NCBI RefSeq assembly: GCF_021395205.1
Contig: NZ_JAJVCS010000005.1
Span: 62,001 to 126,000, forward strand
DNA: 64,000 nt
Origin: Polynucleobacter sp. IMCC 30228
Lineage (GTDB): Bacteria; Pseudomonadota; Gammaproteobacteria; Burkholderiales; Burkholderiaceae
Reading direction: 5' to 3'
Shown here piece by piece: positions 37,334 through 47,029 of this stretch (its first letter is position 1; each line of letters begins with the position of its first letter). Below the pieces are notes generated by a model, which was given only the letters and a program-made list of their open reading frames with translations, was not told where the DNA came from and searched no databases. Position numbers and translations under genes: made by a program.

Positions 37334-38185
37334 TTAAGCGGGTGTTTGTTTACTCGTTAGTGCCCAATAGGCCCGCTGCCAAAGGCTCGCTTTGAGATTG
37401 GTATTAAAGGGGAAGGGCGCAGTCGGATGGAGTTTGCCAAAATAGGCTTGGTACGGCGGCAGTAGCTCCCTAAGCTTAGCTTGGGGATATTTCCAATTGA
37501 GGTAGCGTACTTCTTTTGTAAATTGCTGAAAGTTAATTTGATGTTGGGCTTGGCCCTCCCAAATACCATTGGCAATATGGATTTGCTCAGCGATGAGAAT
37601 ATTGAAGTGCTGATCAAATAAGCGATAGTAAAAATCACAATCAAAGAGCATCTTGAGGGATTCATCAAATAGTAATGCCTTGGCTACTTCACGCTTTAGC
37701 GTAATGACCGAGGGAGAGCTCGCAGTATTATTACCAAATAAAAAATACGGATTTTTTTTCGGGGCGATGGGATTGGTAAAAGACTCTCCATCGGTAGTAT
37801 GCAGAGCTCCCGTCAACATACCATCGGGCTTTTCTATATTGATGATAGTCAGAAGGGTTGATAAATAGTGATCCTCAACCAATACATCATCTTGAAACAA
37901 AATTTTGATGTACTCTCCTGTTGCTAATGCAATAGCGGTATTGAGATTATGTGCAGCAATGCCGCGGCGCGTCGTGGTGCGATGATATTGAACTCCCTGT
38001 GAGGTAGTTTTACAAAAATGTTCTATGACTTGATCCTCAGACTGATCACTCACTACAATTTCAATGGCTTGAGGATCAATACCCGTTTGCTTTTTAATTG
38101 AAGCTAAGGCCCGTTTTAAAAAAGCTACGCCTTGCCCTTTCATTTCATAGGTGGGAATGACAATGGAAATTAGAGGCTCAGTCAT
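37334..38185 (-). CDS. Family 2 glycosyltransferase
   Basis: A 283-residue GT-A enzyme. It starts SIVIPTYEM, the nucleotide loop is VSDQSED near 47-53, and the metal motif is FQDDVLVEDHY near 98-107, with a C-terminal part typical of inverting GT2 transferases that build O-antigen or capsule chains. No membrane helix. It is the last of four minus-strand genes from 41412, 16 nt after the RgpF-like gene. The pair suggests both act on the same glycan. Donor and linkage cannot be deduced. Confidence 0.82.
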   Translation of the reverse strand: MTEPLISIVIPTYEMKGQGVAFLKRALASIKKQTGIDPQAIEIVVSDQSEDQVIEHFCKTTSQGVQYHRTTTRRGIAAHNLNTAIALATGEYIKILFQDDVLVEDHYLSTLLTIINIEKPDGMLTGALHTTDGESFTNPIAPKKNPYFLFGNNTASSPSVITLKREVAKALLFDESLKMLFDCDFYYRLFDQHFNILIAEQIHIANGIWEGQAQHQINFQQFTKEVRYLNWKYPQAKLRELLPPYQAYFGKLHPTAPFPFNTNLKASLWQRAYWALTSKQTPA

Positions 38186-38201
38186 TAGTGCATTGCATCA
38201 T

Positions 38202-39182
38202 TTAGGGGTAGGGATTAAAAAAGGTTGGGGTTATAAGAATTGCGACATCTAAGCCTCGCGAAGTAACTAGATGCGTAATACACCGCTCTAGTGCATGCGC
38301 AAGCGTGCCATCAGTTTGACCAAGTTCTTCATCAAAGTCGGCATACTGCAAGCCCGATAAGAGTAGGGGAGCGAGCGCCTGACTTTGAGCCCAAAACATG
38401 GTGCCTACTGGAAACTCAATAAAGCCTTTGACTGGTGCTGCAATGCCCCATTTTTCACAAAGTCGATTAGCCGTTTCCCAGTTTGGGCCCCACTGACAAT
38501 TAATCACATCAATCGGGGCAAACTTTTGGGGATAGATAAGCGCATTGGAAGACAGAAGCGTGAGTATTTTCTCTATACGGTGATCTTTACTGCCCAATAA
38601 TTGCTGCCATAGATAATCCCGCCAGGTATCTCCAAACGAATTGGCGGCGAGACTTTTTTTAGTATGAATGTGGGCAAAGTAATCATAGCCAGCTAACTGG
38701 GGACCAAAGGTGCAAATCAGGGGCGCAAGGTCCCTCCCTCGGTTGGGGGTGAGCGCAACGGTTAGCTGTTTAACCGTGGGCAGCGGTCTAAAAAGAGCCT
38801 CAATCAGCTCTAGATCTTGTTCATGGGGCGTAGAAATAAAAAGATCAATGGGTATTGGCAAAGATTGAATAAGCCCTCCCAGCTCGTTAGCTAGATCCGC
38901 ATAAAAGAGGTGGGCATGAATAGCGATTTTTTTCTCAGCGGATACCGGCAAAAAAGATGCCTTCTGTAAATCAATAAAGTGAATTGAAGATGGGCGCCCA
39001 TCTAGTAAGACTCGCTTAGCTTCTTGCCACTGATTAAATTGAGACGTGCCCTTAAAGAGGCTGGGTAGTAAGTTAAAGAGGGTATTGCGAATCACAAATT
39101 GACGTGGCGGCGTTACATTTAGCATCCAAGTAAGTAAGCCATGACGCAAACTTTCGCGCGCCGTATTTATTAAGGTTCGCAT
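38202..39182 (-). CDS. RgpF-like rhamnan synthesis family protein
   Basis: A 326-residue protein matching the rhamnan synthesis F family (PF05045). Typical segments are IAIHAHLFYADLANEL, LTPNRGRDLAPLI, and YFAHIHTKKS, then the GFIEFPVGTMFWA motif toward the end. Known RgpF proteins add sugars such as glucose branches or rhamnose residues to rhamnose-rich polysaccharides. It overlaps the next gene upstream (39170-40366) by 13 nt. The family is well supported; the substrate here is only assumed to be a rhamnose- or similar sugar-containing chain. Confidence 0.85.
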   Translation of the reverse strand: MRTLINTARESLRHGLLTWMLNVTPPRQFVIRNTLFNLLPSLFKGTSQFNQWQEAKRVLLDGRPSSIHFIDLQKASFLPVSAEKKIAIHAHLFYADLANELGGLIQSLPIPIDLFISTPHEQDLELIEALFRPLPTVKQLTVALTPNRGRDLAPLICTFGPQLAGYDYFAHIHTKKSLAANSFGDTWRDYLWQQLLGSKDHRIEKILTLLSSNALIYPQKFAPIDVINCQWGPNWETANRLCEKWGIAAPVKGFIEFPVGTMFWAQSQALAPLLLSGLQYADFDEELGQTDGTLAHALERCITHLVTSRGLDVAILITPTFFNPYP

Positions 39183-40366
39183 GGTTTATTATTTTCTGTA
39201 AAGGAAGACAAAAACCAAAAGAGCATCAGGGTGCAGAGTAAATAAAGCGTATTTGCTAGGCTTAAGCCATTGTCGCGGTAATAGCCATAAGAGAGATAGA
39301 AAAAAGGGAAAAAAGCCAATAGCAGCGGACGGATTGTTATTTTCTGTAATAGATTTTGGCAAAAAGAATCGAGCCCAAAGGGTAATAGCTTTTGATTATG
39401 GGTAATCAACCCAAGACTAAGACTGAGTAAAAAAGTATAAATTTCAAATCTGCCCCAATCATGCGCAATGAAATACAAAGGCAAGGAAAGTACTAAGAGG
39501 AAAATAAAACGCTTTAGTAGTGACCCATCTTTTAAAAATACAGATAGGAGTGTGATGGCAAGTAAAGGCCATAAAGATACCCGCAGGATTTTAAGAAGCA
39601 TATAAAAAACGGATTTGACTGAGCCAAAATTTGCTAGCCATTCCTCTTGTAAAAGGGTCATCAAATCAGGTAATACCCCACCATAGAGTCGAAATGGCTG
39701 GCCATTTTTGGTAATAATTGCCATGCTATTTTGCATTTCCTGCGCGTGATTAAAGAAAACAGAATAGCCAATAGCAATGATAAAGACGGTTAGAGCAATA
39801 CCTAGCCAATGCACAGTTTTTTTCTGCGCCAAAGCGTAGATTAGGTAGAGCGCTGGCAGCATGAGAAAAATAGCGGCCTCATGAATAGCCACGACAAGGC
39901 ATGCAATCAATATGCCAAAGAATCTGGCAACCCACACATTGCCCTGCAAAAATAGATAAACAATGACGAGTGCCATACTGACTTGCAAGGGATCGCCTAG
40001 AACTTCAAATAGTAAAGAAGTGTAAGGACCACTAAGGACAAGGGCGCATAGCAATGGCCAATAGCTAGCACCTTTTTTCGCGCGAAAGTAAAGACCATAG
40101 GAAAACACAAGAATTAAAAAGGCAATCGCAAGGCAAACTAAATTCAGTGCAATCAAGGAGATTTGAGGGCCAAAAAGGCTCCTGAGCGTTTCACCCAAAA
40201 ATGCCCGACGCGTATAACCATCGGTGTAAGAGGTAATCCAAAATTGCCCCCAATAGGCCCCAATACACCCTAAACTTTGATCGCAAAAAATTGCTTGGGT
40301 AATATTAAAAATAGCTAAAGCAATTCCTAGGACGATGATGAAGAGGGGTTTTTTGAGGAGGTGCAT
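39170..40366 (-). CDS. Polytopic membrane protein, GT-C/EpsG-like
   Basis: A 398-residue protein with about eleven helices. The first loop has ITSYTDGYTRRAFLGE, a D-G-Y-x-R-R pattern seen in a group of uncharacterised glycan-cluster membrane proteins. No soluble domain of size follows. The length and spacing also fit a polysaccharide polymerase or EpsG-type protein, so a Wzy-like role cannot be excluded. It overlaps the RgpF-like gene by 13 nt and is 56 nt from the 40423 gene, giving one four-gene transcript. Confidence 0.58.
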   Translation of the reverse strand: MHLLKKPLFIIVLGIALAIFNITQAIFCDQSLGCIGAYWGQFWITSYTDGYTRRAFLGETLRSLFGPQISLIALNLVCLAIAFLILVFSYGLYFRAKKGASYWPLLCALVLSGPYTSLLFEVLGDPLQVSMALVIVYLFLQGNVWVARFFGILIACLVVAIHEAAIFLMLPALYLIYALAQKKTVHWLGIALTVFIIAIGYSVFFNHAQEMQNSMAIITKNGQPFRLYGGVLPDLMTLLQEEWLANFGSVKSVFYMLLKILRVSLWPLLAITLLSVFLKDGSLLKRFIFLLVLSLPLYFIAHDWGRFEIYTFLLSLSLGLITHNQKLLPFGLDSFCQNLLQKITIRPLLLAFFPFFYLSYGYYRDNGLSLANTLYLLCTLMLFWFLSSFTENNKPCEP

Positions 40367-40422
40367 GCAATTAGCTGGTTTTATGAGTATTAAAAAGGGT
40401 GCATATAGAGTAAGCGTCAGTT

Positions 40423-41412
40423 TTACTTCGATCTTGGAGTTGATGTAGTTTTATTAAATAATGATTTACTCAGGGTCGCTAGTAAAAAAACGTAGGCCGG
40501 CACAATTGTGACAGCAAAACCCCGCAGACCATCGACAGTAAAAAAAAGTACACCATAACTTAGCAAAAGGGCAATTACAGCAGTGCACATAAAAAGATAG
40601 TGCTTATAAATGAGTAGATACAAAAGAATGCAGGTATAAACAATCAGAAATGGCATTCCTGGGGTTAGCCAAAATCCCCAGATATCGGCCACGTATTGTT
40701 GGGCAAAAAAGGGAATGCCTTTATCGAGGACTGCTGCTAGTCTGCCATTGGTATAGAGATAATCAAAATGGCGGTACCATAGCTCCAGCACCCCCCGGCC
40801 AAATAAAAGACCCGCAAGGCTTGATAAGCCAAAGAGTATCCCCGTTTTTTTATTCCATTCAAATGTCGTAAAAAATAAGAGGGATAAAGCAATGGCGCCA
40901 ACTGCTGCCATAGAAAAATGCGCTAACGCAGCAAGGCTCAGCGCTAAAAAGATGACTACTTTATTACGTGATAGGGCTGCGGTGATCAGTAGCAAAATAG
41001 TTAAGGGATCGGGGTAACCCAGGCCAGCAGTTTGCAGTAACTTAAAACTAATACCAAAGATTGTAACGACCAGCAATGTTTGGAGGGCGTTTTGGCCGTA
41101 GAGCTGAAATAAAAGAGCTAGGAAGGGCAAGATGCTAATGAGTAAAGTAGCGCAAAAGACTTTATAGGCAATAAACGTTTGACTAGCACCTACGAGATTG
41201 CCTATTAAGGGCATTAAGATGGATTCGCCCCAATACAAGACCTTAGCAAGGTGCTCGGGATGAAAAATCGTTTTAGCGTAATTGGCGTACCAATCGACAT
41301 TTCCCAGAGCAAAATAACTATCTAATAGGGGGTTTTGAAAAACTAGCCAAAGGCTTAAGAAAAAGCTATAAATCAGTACCATCAGAAACATTGGCGATTT
41401 GGATGGAATCAT
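40423..41412 (-). CDS. Polytopic membrane protein of glycan cluster
   Basis: A 329-residue protein with about nine helices. The first loop has GNVDWYANYAKTIFHPEHL, then GESILMPLIGN. A single Asp in that loop could be catalytic if this is a GT-C protein. The protein is short for that class. It is the first gene of the minus-strand unit that continues into the 39170, RgpF-like and GT2 genes, and is divergent from the SDR gene at 41482 across 69 nt. No named family is recognised. Confidence 0.55.
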   Translation of the reverse strand: MIPSKSPMFLMVLIYSFFLSLWLVFQNPLLDSYFALGNVDWYANYAKTIFHPEHLAKVLYWGESILMPLIGNLVGASQTFIAYKVFCATLLISILPFLALLFQLYGQNALQTLLVVTIFGISFKLLQTAGLGYPDPLTILLLITAALSRNKVVIFLALSLAALAHFSMAAVGAIALSLLFFTTFEWNKKTGILFGLSSLAGLLFGRGVLELWYRHFDYLYTNGRLAAVLDKGIPFFAQQYVADIWGFWLTPGMPFLIVYTCILLYLLIYKHYLFMCTAVIALLLSYGVLFFTVDGLRGFAVTIVPAYVFLLATLSKSLFNKTTSTPRSK

Positions 41413-41481
41413 TGCTGGATTTTAAAGGAATCGCCTCAGGAGACTAAAACGCAGCTTATATTCGTTAAACTAGCGTAGTTT

Positions 41482-42420
41482 ATGAAAACACAGCACATTT
41501 TTTTGCCTGGCGGCGCAGGTTTAGTCGGTCAAAATTTAATCCCAAGGCTAAAAGCGCAAGGCTATTGCAATATTGTTGTTTTGGATAAACACCCCAAGAA
41601 TGTGGCGGTCTTACGCGCACTGCATCCGGATGTTGAGGTAATCGAAGTCGATTTAGCTAGGCGTGGAGATTGGCAAAATACCTTTGCGCGCGCTGATATG
41701 GTAGTCATGCTCCAAGCACAAATAGGTGGGCTTTTTTACGATGAATTTGTAGCCAATAATATTGAGTCCACCCGTCTCATTTTGGAGGCTATTCGTACGC
41801 ACGTAATTACGAAAGTGGTCCACATTAGTTCTTCAGTAGTAGAGTCAGTTGCTGATGATTTTTATACCCGCAGCAAAATTGAACAAGAGCAAGTCGTTTT
41901 AGACAGTAATGTTGCTTGCCCTATTTTGCGTCCAACGCTGATGTTTGGTTGGTTTGACCGTAAGCATTTAGGTTGGTTATCGCGCTTTATCCAAAAGGTG
42001 CCGATTTTTCCCATTCCTGGCAATGGTCGGTTTATGCGCCAACCTTTGTATGTTGGTGACTTTTGTGAAATTATCATTGCCTGTTTAGAAAAATCCATTC
42101 CAGCGAAAATCTACAACATTACTGGGCTTGAAAAAATTGACTATATTGATTTGATTCGCTCGATTAAAAAAGCCACTCACGCTAAGGCAATTCTTCTTAA
42201 AATTCCTTATTCCTTATTTTATGGACTCTTATGGATCTGGAGTTGCTTTGATAAAAATCCGCCGTTTACTCCTCAGCAATTACAAGCCCTAGTAGCTAAA
42301 GATGAATTTGAAGTGATCGATTGGCCCGGTATTTTTGGGGTTAGGCCAACTCCTTTTGCACAGGCCGTTACAGAAACATTTACCCACCCTGTATACAGCA
42401 AAGTAACTTTAGAATTTTGA
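41482..42420 (+). CDS. NAD-dependent epimerase/dehydratase (SDR)
   Basis: A 312-residue extended SDR. The Rossmann motif GGAGLVGQNL lies at about 10-19, strand 3 ends in EVDLAR, and the active-site Tyr-Lys pair is in FYTRSKIEQ (YxxxK) near residues 131-136, with HISSSVV just before it. Such proteins modify nucleotide sugars or reduce a glycan precursor. The start codon has no nearby ribosome site. The last 4 nt overlap the FAD oxidoreductase start (ATGA), so the two are coupled; this SDR-FAD pair with a methyltransferase behind it is common in polysaccharide loci. Confidence 0.82.
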   Translation: MKTQHIFLPGGAGLVGQNLIPRLKAQGYCNIVVLDKHPKNVAVLRALHPDVEVIEVDLARRGDWQNTFARADMVVMLQAQIGGLFYDEFVANNIESTRLILEAIRTHVITKVVHISSSVVESVADDFYTRSKIEQEQVVLDSNVACPILRPTLMFGWFDRKHLGWLSRFIQKVPIFPIPGNGRFMRQPLYVGDFCEIIIACLEKSIPAKIYNITGLEKIDYIDLIRSIKKATHAKAILLKIPYSLFYGLLWIWSCFDKNPPFTPQQLQALVAKDEFEVIDWPGIFGVRPTPFAQAVTETFTHPVYSKVTLEF

Positions 42421-43772
42421 ATATGAATACGCTCTCGCAAAACCAAAAAAAAGAACGTATAGCCGTTCTTGGGGCTGGCCCCATGGGTTTAGCGGTGGCT
42501 TACCAATTGGCGCTCGATGGCCATGTGCCGGTGGTATTTGAGGCGGATGACCGCGTCGGTGGGATGGCTGCCGCCTTTGATTTTTCAGGCACCACCATTG
42601 AGCGCTATTATCATTTTCATTGCACGTCTGATCAAGCCTTCATGGATATTTTAGGAGAGCTTGGTTTATCAAAGCAACTCCACTGGGTTCCTGCGAGGAT
42701 GGGCTTTTGGTTTAACAATCGCTTACAGGCCTGGGGTAATCCTTTAGCACTACTGCAATTTAAAGGCTTGAGTCTACTTGCTAAATTTCGTTATGGATTG
42801 CACGCTTATATGTCTGTGCGTCGCAATGATTGGCGTGCGCTAGATCATGAGGATGCTGTCACTTGGGTCAAGAAATGGGTGGGCCCTGAAGCATATGAAG
42901 CACTTTGGCGCGGTTTATTTGAATATAAGTTTTATGACTACACCAATAATCTTTCGGCGGCGTGGATATGGAGTCGCGTACGCCGTCTTGGTCGTTCGCG
43001 TTACAACCTCATGCATGAGAAGCTCGGCTATCTGGATGGCGGCTCGCAAACCCTCTTACATGCGATGCAAAAGTATATTCAAGAACGTGGCGGTGAGGTT
43101 CGCTTAAGCACTCCCGTTGCGCGCGTACGTATTACTAATGGACAGGTTCAAGGTATTGAGTCTGGGGGTCAGTTCGAACCCTTCGATAAAGTCATTAGTA
43201 CGATTCCCTTACCCTATATTCCCAAAATTATCCCAGATTTACCGCCGGCAGTGTTAGCCCAATTAGCGGCGAAAAAAAATATTGCAGTGGTGTGCGTCAT
43301 TGCTAAATTGCGTAAAGCTGTTACTGAGTATTTTTGGCTTAATACGAATGATCCTGAAATGGACATTCCAGGCCTTGTCGAATATACCAATTTACGTCCC
43401 CTGGGTAAGGAGCATATTGCTTACGTTCCCTTTTACTTGCCCGGTGAGCATCCTAAATTCCAAGACTCCGATCAAGTCTTTATGGATAAGGTAACCGCTT
43501 ACTTCATGAAGTTAAATCCTAGCTTAATTGCCACTGACTTCTTGGATATGCGGGTGAGTCGCTATCGCTTTGCGCAACCTATTTGTGAGCCCGGTTACCT
43601 TGATACCTTGCCCCCCGTACAGTTACCCATTAATGGGCTATGGCTGGCGGATACCTCTTATTACTATCCAGAAGATCGGGGCATATCTGAGAGTGTAGAC
43701 TTTGGTCGAAAAATGGCTAAAGCTGCATCGACACCTTATGTAGCTGGGACTATGCCGACAACGGCAGGATGA
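42417..43772 (+). CDS. FAD-dependent oxidoreductase (protoporphyrinogen oxidase / mutase-like)
   Basis: A 451-residue flavoprotein. The dinucleotide motif VLGAGPMGLAVAYQL is at about 15-29, followed by FEADDRVGGMAAAF, the adenine-ribose and GG doublet of the amine oxidase / UDP-galactopyranose mutase superfamily. The C-terminal FAD motif is WLADTSYYYPEDRGISESV near residues 409-427. Members in glycan loci oxidise or isomerise a sugar or lipid-linked sugar. It is joined by 4 nt to the SDR. Substrate unknown. Confidence 0.82.
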   Translation: MNMNTLSQNQKKERIAVLGAGPMGLAVAYQLALDGHVPVVFEADDRVGGMAAAFDFSGTTIERYYHFHCTSDQAFMDILGELGLSKQLHWVPARMGFWFNNRLQAWGNPLALLQFKGLSLLAKFRYGLHAYMSVRRNDWRALDHEDAVTWVKKWVGPEAYEALWRGLFEYKFYDYTNNLSAAWIWSRVRRLGRSRYNLMHEKLGYLDGGSQTLLHAMQKYIQERGGEVRLSTPVARVRITNGQVQGIESGGQFEPFDKVISTIPLPYIPKIIPDLPPAVLAQLAAKKNIAVVCVIAKLRKAVTEYFWLNTNDPEMDIPGLVEYTNLRPLGKEHIAYVPFYLPGEHPKFQDSDQVFMDKVTAYFMKLNPSLIATDFLDMRVSRYRFAQPICEPGYLDTLPPVQLPINGLWLADTSYYYPEDRGISESVDFGRKMAKAASTPYVAGTMPTTAG

Positions 43773-43794
43773 ACGCCACGGGCAGGCGTTTAGT
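43772..43794 (+). terminator. Weak hairpin after the FAD oxidoreductase gene
   Basis: AACGCC (43772-43777) and GGCGTT (43785-43790) form a 6-bp stem overlapping the stop codon region, followed only by TAGTTTT. It is weak as an intrinsic terminator. The next gene lies 48 nt on. Confidence 0.35.
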
Positions 43795-43837
43795 TTTGAC
43801 TTGCTTTTATACTTAGGTTTTACCAAGGGCGGTAATA

Positions 43838-44506
43838 ATGAATGGCAGCGATTTATCCGAGCTTTATAAAATCCGTTTTACGGAAGAGCAGTTACCGCGC
43901 AAAAATGCCATTTGGCAGGTGATTTGCCAACAGTTTTTACAAAAACTCATCAGCCCATCTAGTACAGTTGTAGACATAGCCTGTGGTTACGGCGAGTTTA
44001 TCAATAATATTACTGCTAAGCGAAAAATTGCAGTGGATATGAATCCCGATACCCGCAAATTTTTAAATTCAGATATTGAGTTTCATCAGTGTAGCGCCCT
44101 GCAAATTGATCATGATCTTTTAGGCTGTGCAGATGTGGTCTTTACATCTAATTTTTTGGAGCATTTACCTGATAAAAAAACCCTCAGTGAATTTTTAGAG
44201 CAGGTAATGGAGATTCTAAAGCCTGGGGGTAAGTACATCATCTTGGGGCCAAACTTGCGTTATATCCCGGGTATCTATTGGGATTTTTACGATCATCACC
44301 TCGGACTTACGCACTTATCTTTAATTGAGGCATTGTTAATGAAGGGCTTTGAGCCAGGCATTTGCATTGATCGGTTTTTACCCTACACCACGCAGAACCG
44401 ATTGCCAAACCACCCATGGCTTGTTCGACTCTATTTACTTTTTCCATGGGCTTGGAGGCTAATGGGGCAGCAGTTTTTAATAGTGGTTAGTAAGCCCATT
44501 CAATAG
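43838..44506 (+). CDS. Class I SAM-dependent methyltransferase
   Basis: A 222-residue soluble enzyme. Motif I is VVDIACGYGEF near residues 45-55, strand 2 gives AVDMNPDT, and VVFTSNFLEHLPDK plus PGGKYIILGPNLRYI are the later Methyltransf_23 motifs. The motif-I Cys-Gly-Tyr order is a common variant. It follows the SDR/FAD pair and precedes the interrupted GT-C gene by 5 nt, so all four are probably one unit. Target unknown; a sugar of the same glycan is inferred. Confidence 0.8.
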   Translation: MNGSDLSELYKIRFTEEQLPRKNAIWQVICQQFLQKLISPSSTVVDIACGYGEFINNITAKRKIAVDMNPDTRKFLNSDIEFHQCSALQIDHDLLGCADVVFTSNFLEHLPDKKTLSEFLEQVMEILKPGGKYIILGPNLRYIPGIYWDFYDHHLGLTHLSLIEALLMKGFEPGICIDRFLPYTTQNRLPNHPWLVRLYLLFPWAWRLMGQQFLIVVSKPIQ

Positions 44507-44511
44507 CATAA

Positions 44512-45726
44512 ATGATGCTATTTTCAGTGGGGAAAATTGCCAAAAAATTCGATTCCAATCTCGCCCTTTTTTTACTTGCCAGTAAATTGCTCCTCTTAAG
44601 AGCATGGCCAAGATTATTTTATCCTGAGGTTTGGGTATAAGATGGCACGGAAAATCTTTATGGCTTGATTAATTACGGCTTTATCGATGTTTTTAGGCAT
44701 GTTGGCCGCTACCTCGTTTTAATTCCAAAACTGATCTCATTTATAGCGCTAAAGATTTCGTTTAGCTACTATCCGCTGATTAGTATTTTATTAGCTTGGG
44801 CATTTACGATCTTGGTATTTTTTGTGATTGTAAAAGCCCCGCTTTATCTACGCGGCCAATATTTTCTAGCCATTGCCTGTTTTTTAATCCCTTCTGATCC
44901 AGAATGTTTTGGGCTACCCATGTATACGTTTTGGTGGGGCGCTCTGCTTTTATTCGTGCTGGTCTTTTGGCGGGAAGATAAGGGTACGATTTTCAGGATT
45001 TGTATACTGGGTTTAGCATCCTTATCATCGCCAGTTTGCTTGGTAACGCTCCCCTTATTTTGGACAAGGGCCGTAATATTTAAGCGGCATTCTACAGAGC
45101 TTTGGATTGCCATTTTTGCAAGTCTTTTTTGTGCGATCCAACTCAGCGTGATGGCGATCTATGGAAAGCCTGCTGAGTTTAATTTTAGTTCGGCCTATTT
45201 GGTTATCCCTGTATTTCTAGGATCCTATTTAATTGGGAACTTGAATTTCAATTGGAATTGGATTTTTGGTTTTATGCTTTTGATATTTATGATTATTGGA
45301 TTCATACGTAATCGCAGTGTTCCTTTAGGCGCCCTATATTACTTATGTTTTCTAGGTATTTTGATGTCCATCTATCGGGTGGATATCACGATCCTGAACC
45401 CCATTAATGCCGGCCCAAGGTACTTTTTTTTCCCTTATATATTAATTAGTTGGGTTTTGATACAAGTTCTATTTTTAGATACGAGCTTTTTAATAAAAAC
45501 AGTCGCTGGAATTTTATTGTCACTATCAATTATTAATGCCATTCCGCACTTGGGGAGAACGCATGATGTACTTCATTGGCAAGATCAAATTACGATCTGC
45601 ATCAATTCAGCGCAGCATGACTTCCCAGTACATTATGCCGGTAGTGCCAAGCATAGTTGGAGTTTTCGCCTAACTGGCAAGCAATGTGAAACTTTATTGC
45701 AACAAGATTGGCTATACAGAAAGTAG
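44512..45726 (+). pseudogene. GT-C-like membrane protein interrupted by a nonsense codon
   Basis: A frame opens at ATG 44512 (or 44515), runs 42 codons through a hydrophobic helix to YPEVWV, hits TAA at 44638-44640, then continues in the same frame as DGTENLYGLINYGF for 362 more codons to 45726. In this broad family the first loop reads like P-x-VW-A-E-D-G, with Glu-Asp the presumed catalytic acids, so the stop sits exactly where Glu is expected; GAA to TAA is one change. About ten helices remain downstream. Restarting at TTG 44665 would lose helix 1 and the acidic motif. I call it a broken gene, or a sequence error. Confidence 0.72.
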
Positions 45727-45730
45727 CAAA

Positions 45731-46957
45731 TTATTTTTTAATAATCCCCAAATCAATCGAGCGTGCCCTTATTTTTTGAGCCTCCTCCCAATTTGGGTGA
45801 GTTTTCAGCCCGTTTTCTAGCCAATAGCGTTGGTCAATTAAATAAGGTTTAGAAGTTTCATACCAGTAAGTGAAAATCACCACGGCAATCGCAAAGCCAA
45901 GCCAAATAATCTGCGTACGATCTTTATCCTTGGCTAGAAAAATATAGGCAAGGTAGGTACTTGCTGCAAAAAGGAGCGAATATTCAGAATAGCGACTATC
46001 GCCACTGGTTTCCACTCCTAAAATACTACGATTCAGTGCAGCCAGGACCGCTGTCAATAAAACATAACTGCAGAGCCAAAAGTAAAATGGACAACGATTT
46101 TTTATCTCGATTACTTTTTTGGTCAATAGGAGAAATAGCATAAGGCCAGTGAGCAAATAGGAAGCGAGCCCTAGATTCTGAATTTTTCCAAGACCCCCAA
46201 TAAAACCAAAAAAGTAAGCTAAAAATAAGTGTGGATGAAATAGGATTTCAATAATTTGTCTTGTGGGCGGGGCTTGGTATGGAAGTACAGCAAAATAGAT
46301 TAAGAGTACTACTGCAGTGATACTTGCACACAGGAAGAAATCCTTCCATTGTCTGTTCACTAGATAATAGAGATTAATTAGTGGGACGAGTGCCATTCCT
46401 CCGCCACTAGTAAAAATAGCAGCCAAATAAAAAATCATAGATCGATAAAAATTTCGATGTACCATAAAGCCAATTGCCATAATGCCAAAAGTAACCTGCC
46501 AGTACTGTTGGATGGAGGTCATAGCCCATACCATCATTTCGTAATGAGAGAAGGACAAAAGTAGAATGGCCGCAGGGGCAAATTCAGTCAGGGTAATGCC
46601 ATATTTTTTAGAAAAAAACCATAGGGCATAAATAGCCATAAACCAGCCAAGAGTGCCAAACCAAATTAAATGAATAAAGTTGATGTTGCCAAACAAAGAT
46701 AAATCAAGAATCTCGGCCAAATGGGTGAGCAATATACGGTGCTCATTATGTTGGGAGAAAAATAACTCAATTTGCTCGCTTGGGCTTACTTGAACATAGC
46801 GATTTAAAAATGCCAAAATCGCATCATAGTCATCGCCATAAGGTTGATTAAAGGCAAAGCGATGAATAGTTAGTAGGTAAATAAGGGCTACCAGCAGCAG
46901 AGAATTAATCAAAATTCCATCCACTAGGCTAGTTTTTTTCTTATTGTTCAGTACCAT
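45731..46957 (-). CDS. Polytopic membrane protein, GT-C-like
   Basis: A 408-residue protein with about eleven helices. The first loop has QPYGDDYDAI followed by FFSQHNEHRI, the DD and HNEHR pattern of a widespread uncharacterised GT-C family; the Asp pair is the probable catalytic site and the HNEHR segment lies near it. No C-terminal soluble domain. It converges on the interrupted GT-C gene with only 4 nt between and is divergent from 47030 across 72 nt. Probably a glycosyltransferase using polyprenyl-phosphate sugar. Confidence 0.7.
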   Translation of the reverse strand: MVLNNKKKTSLVDGILINSLLLVALIYLLTIHRFAFNQPYGDDYDAILAFLNRYVQVSPSEQIELFFSQHNEHRILLTHLAEILDLSLFGNINFIHLIWFGTLGWFMAIYALWFFSKKYGITLTEFAPAAILLLSFSHYEMMVWAMTSIQQYWQVTFGIMAIGFMVHRNFYRSMIFYLAAIFTSGGGMALVPLINLYYLVNRQWKDFFLCASITAVVLLIYFAVLPYQAPPTRQIIEILFHPHLFLAYFFGFIGGLGKIQNLGLASYLLTGLMLFLLLTKKVIEIKNRCPFYFWLCSYVLLTAVLAALNRSILGVETSGDSRYSEYSLLFAASTYLAYIFLAKDKDRTQIIWLGFAIAVVIFTYWYETSKPYLIDQRYWLENGLKTHPNWEEAQKIRARSIDLGIIKK

Positions 46958-47029
46958 GACAAATAGAGTGTACTTAAATCTTTATACTTTAGATATTTTA
47001 AGGCTAGATAGATAAAAAAAAGTCTTAAA

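Noticed and set aside
44665..45726. TTG at 44665 as the true start of the GT-C gene
   Set aside because: The same frame continues upstream to a helix and a VWV-x-DGT motif, interrupted by one stop; the shortened protein would lack the first helix and the acidic site.
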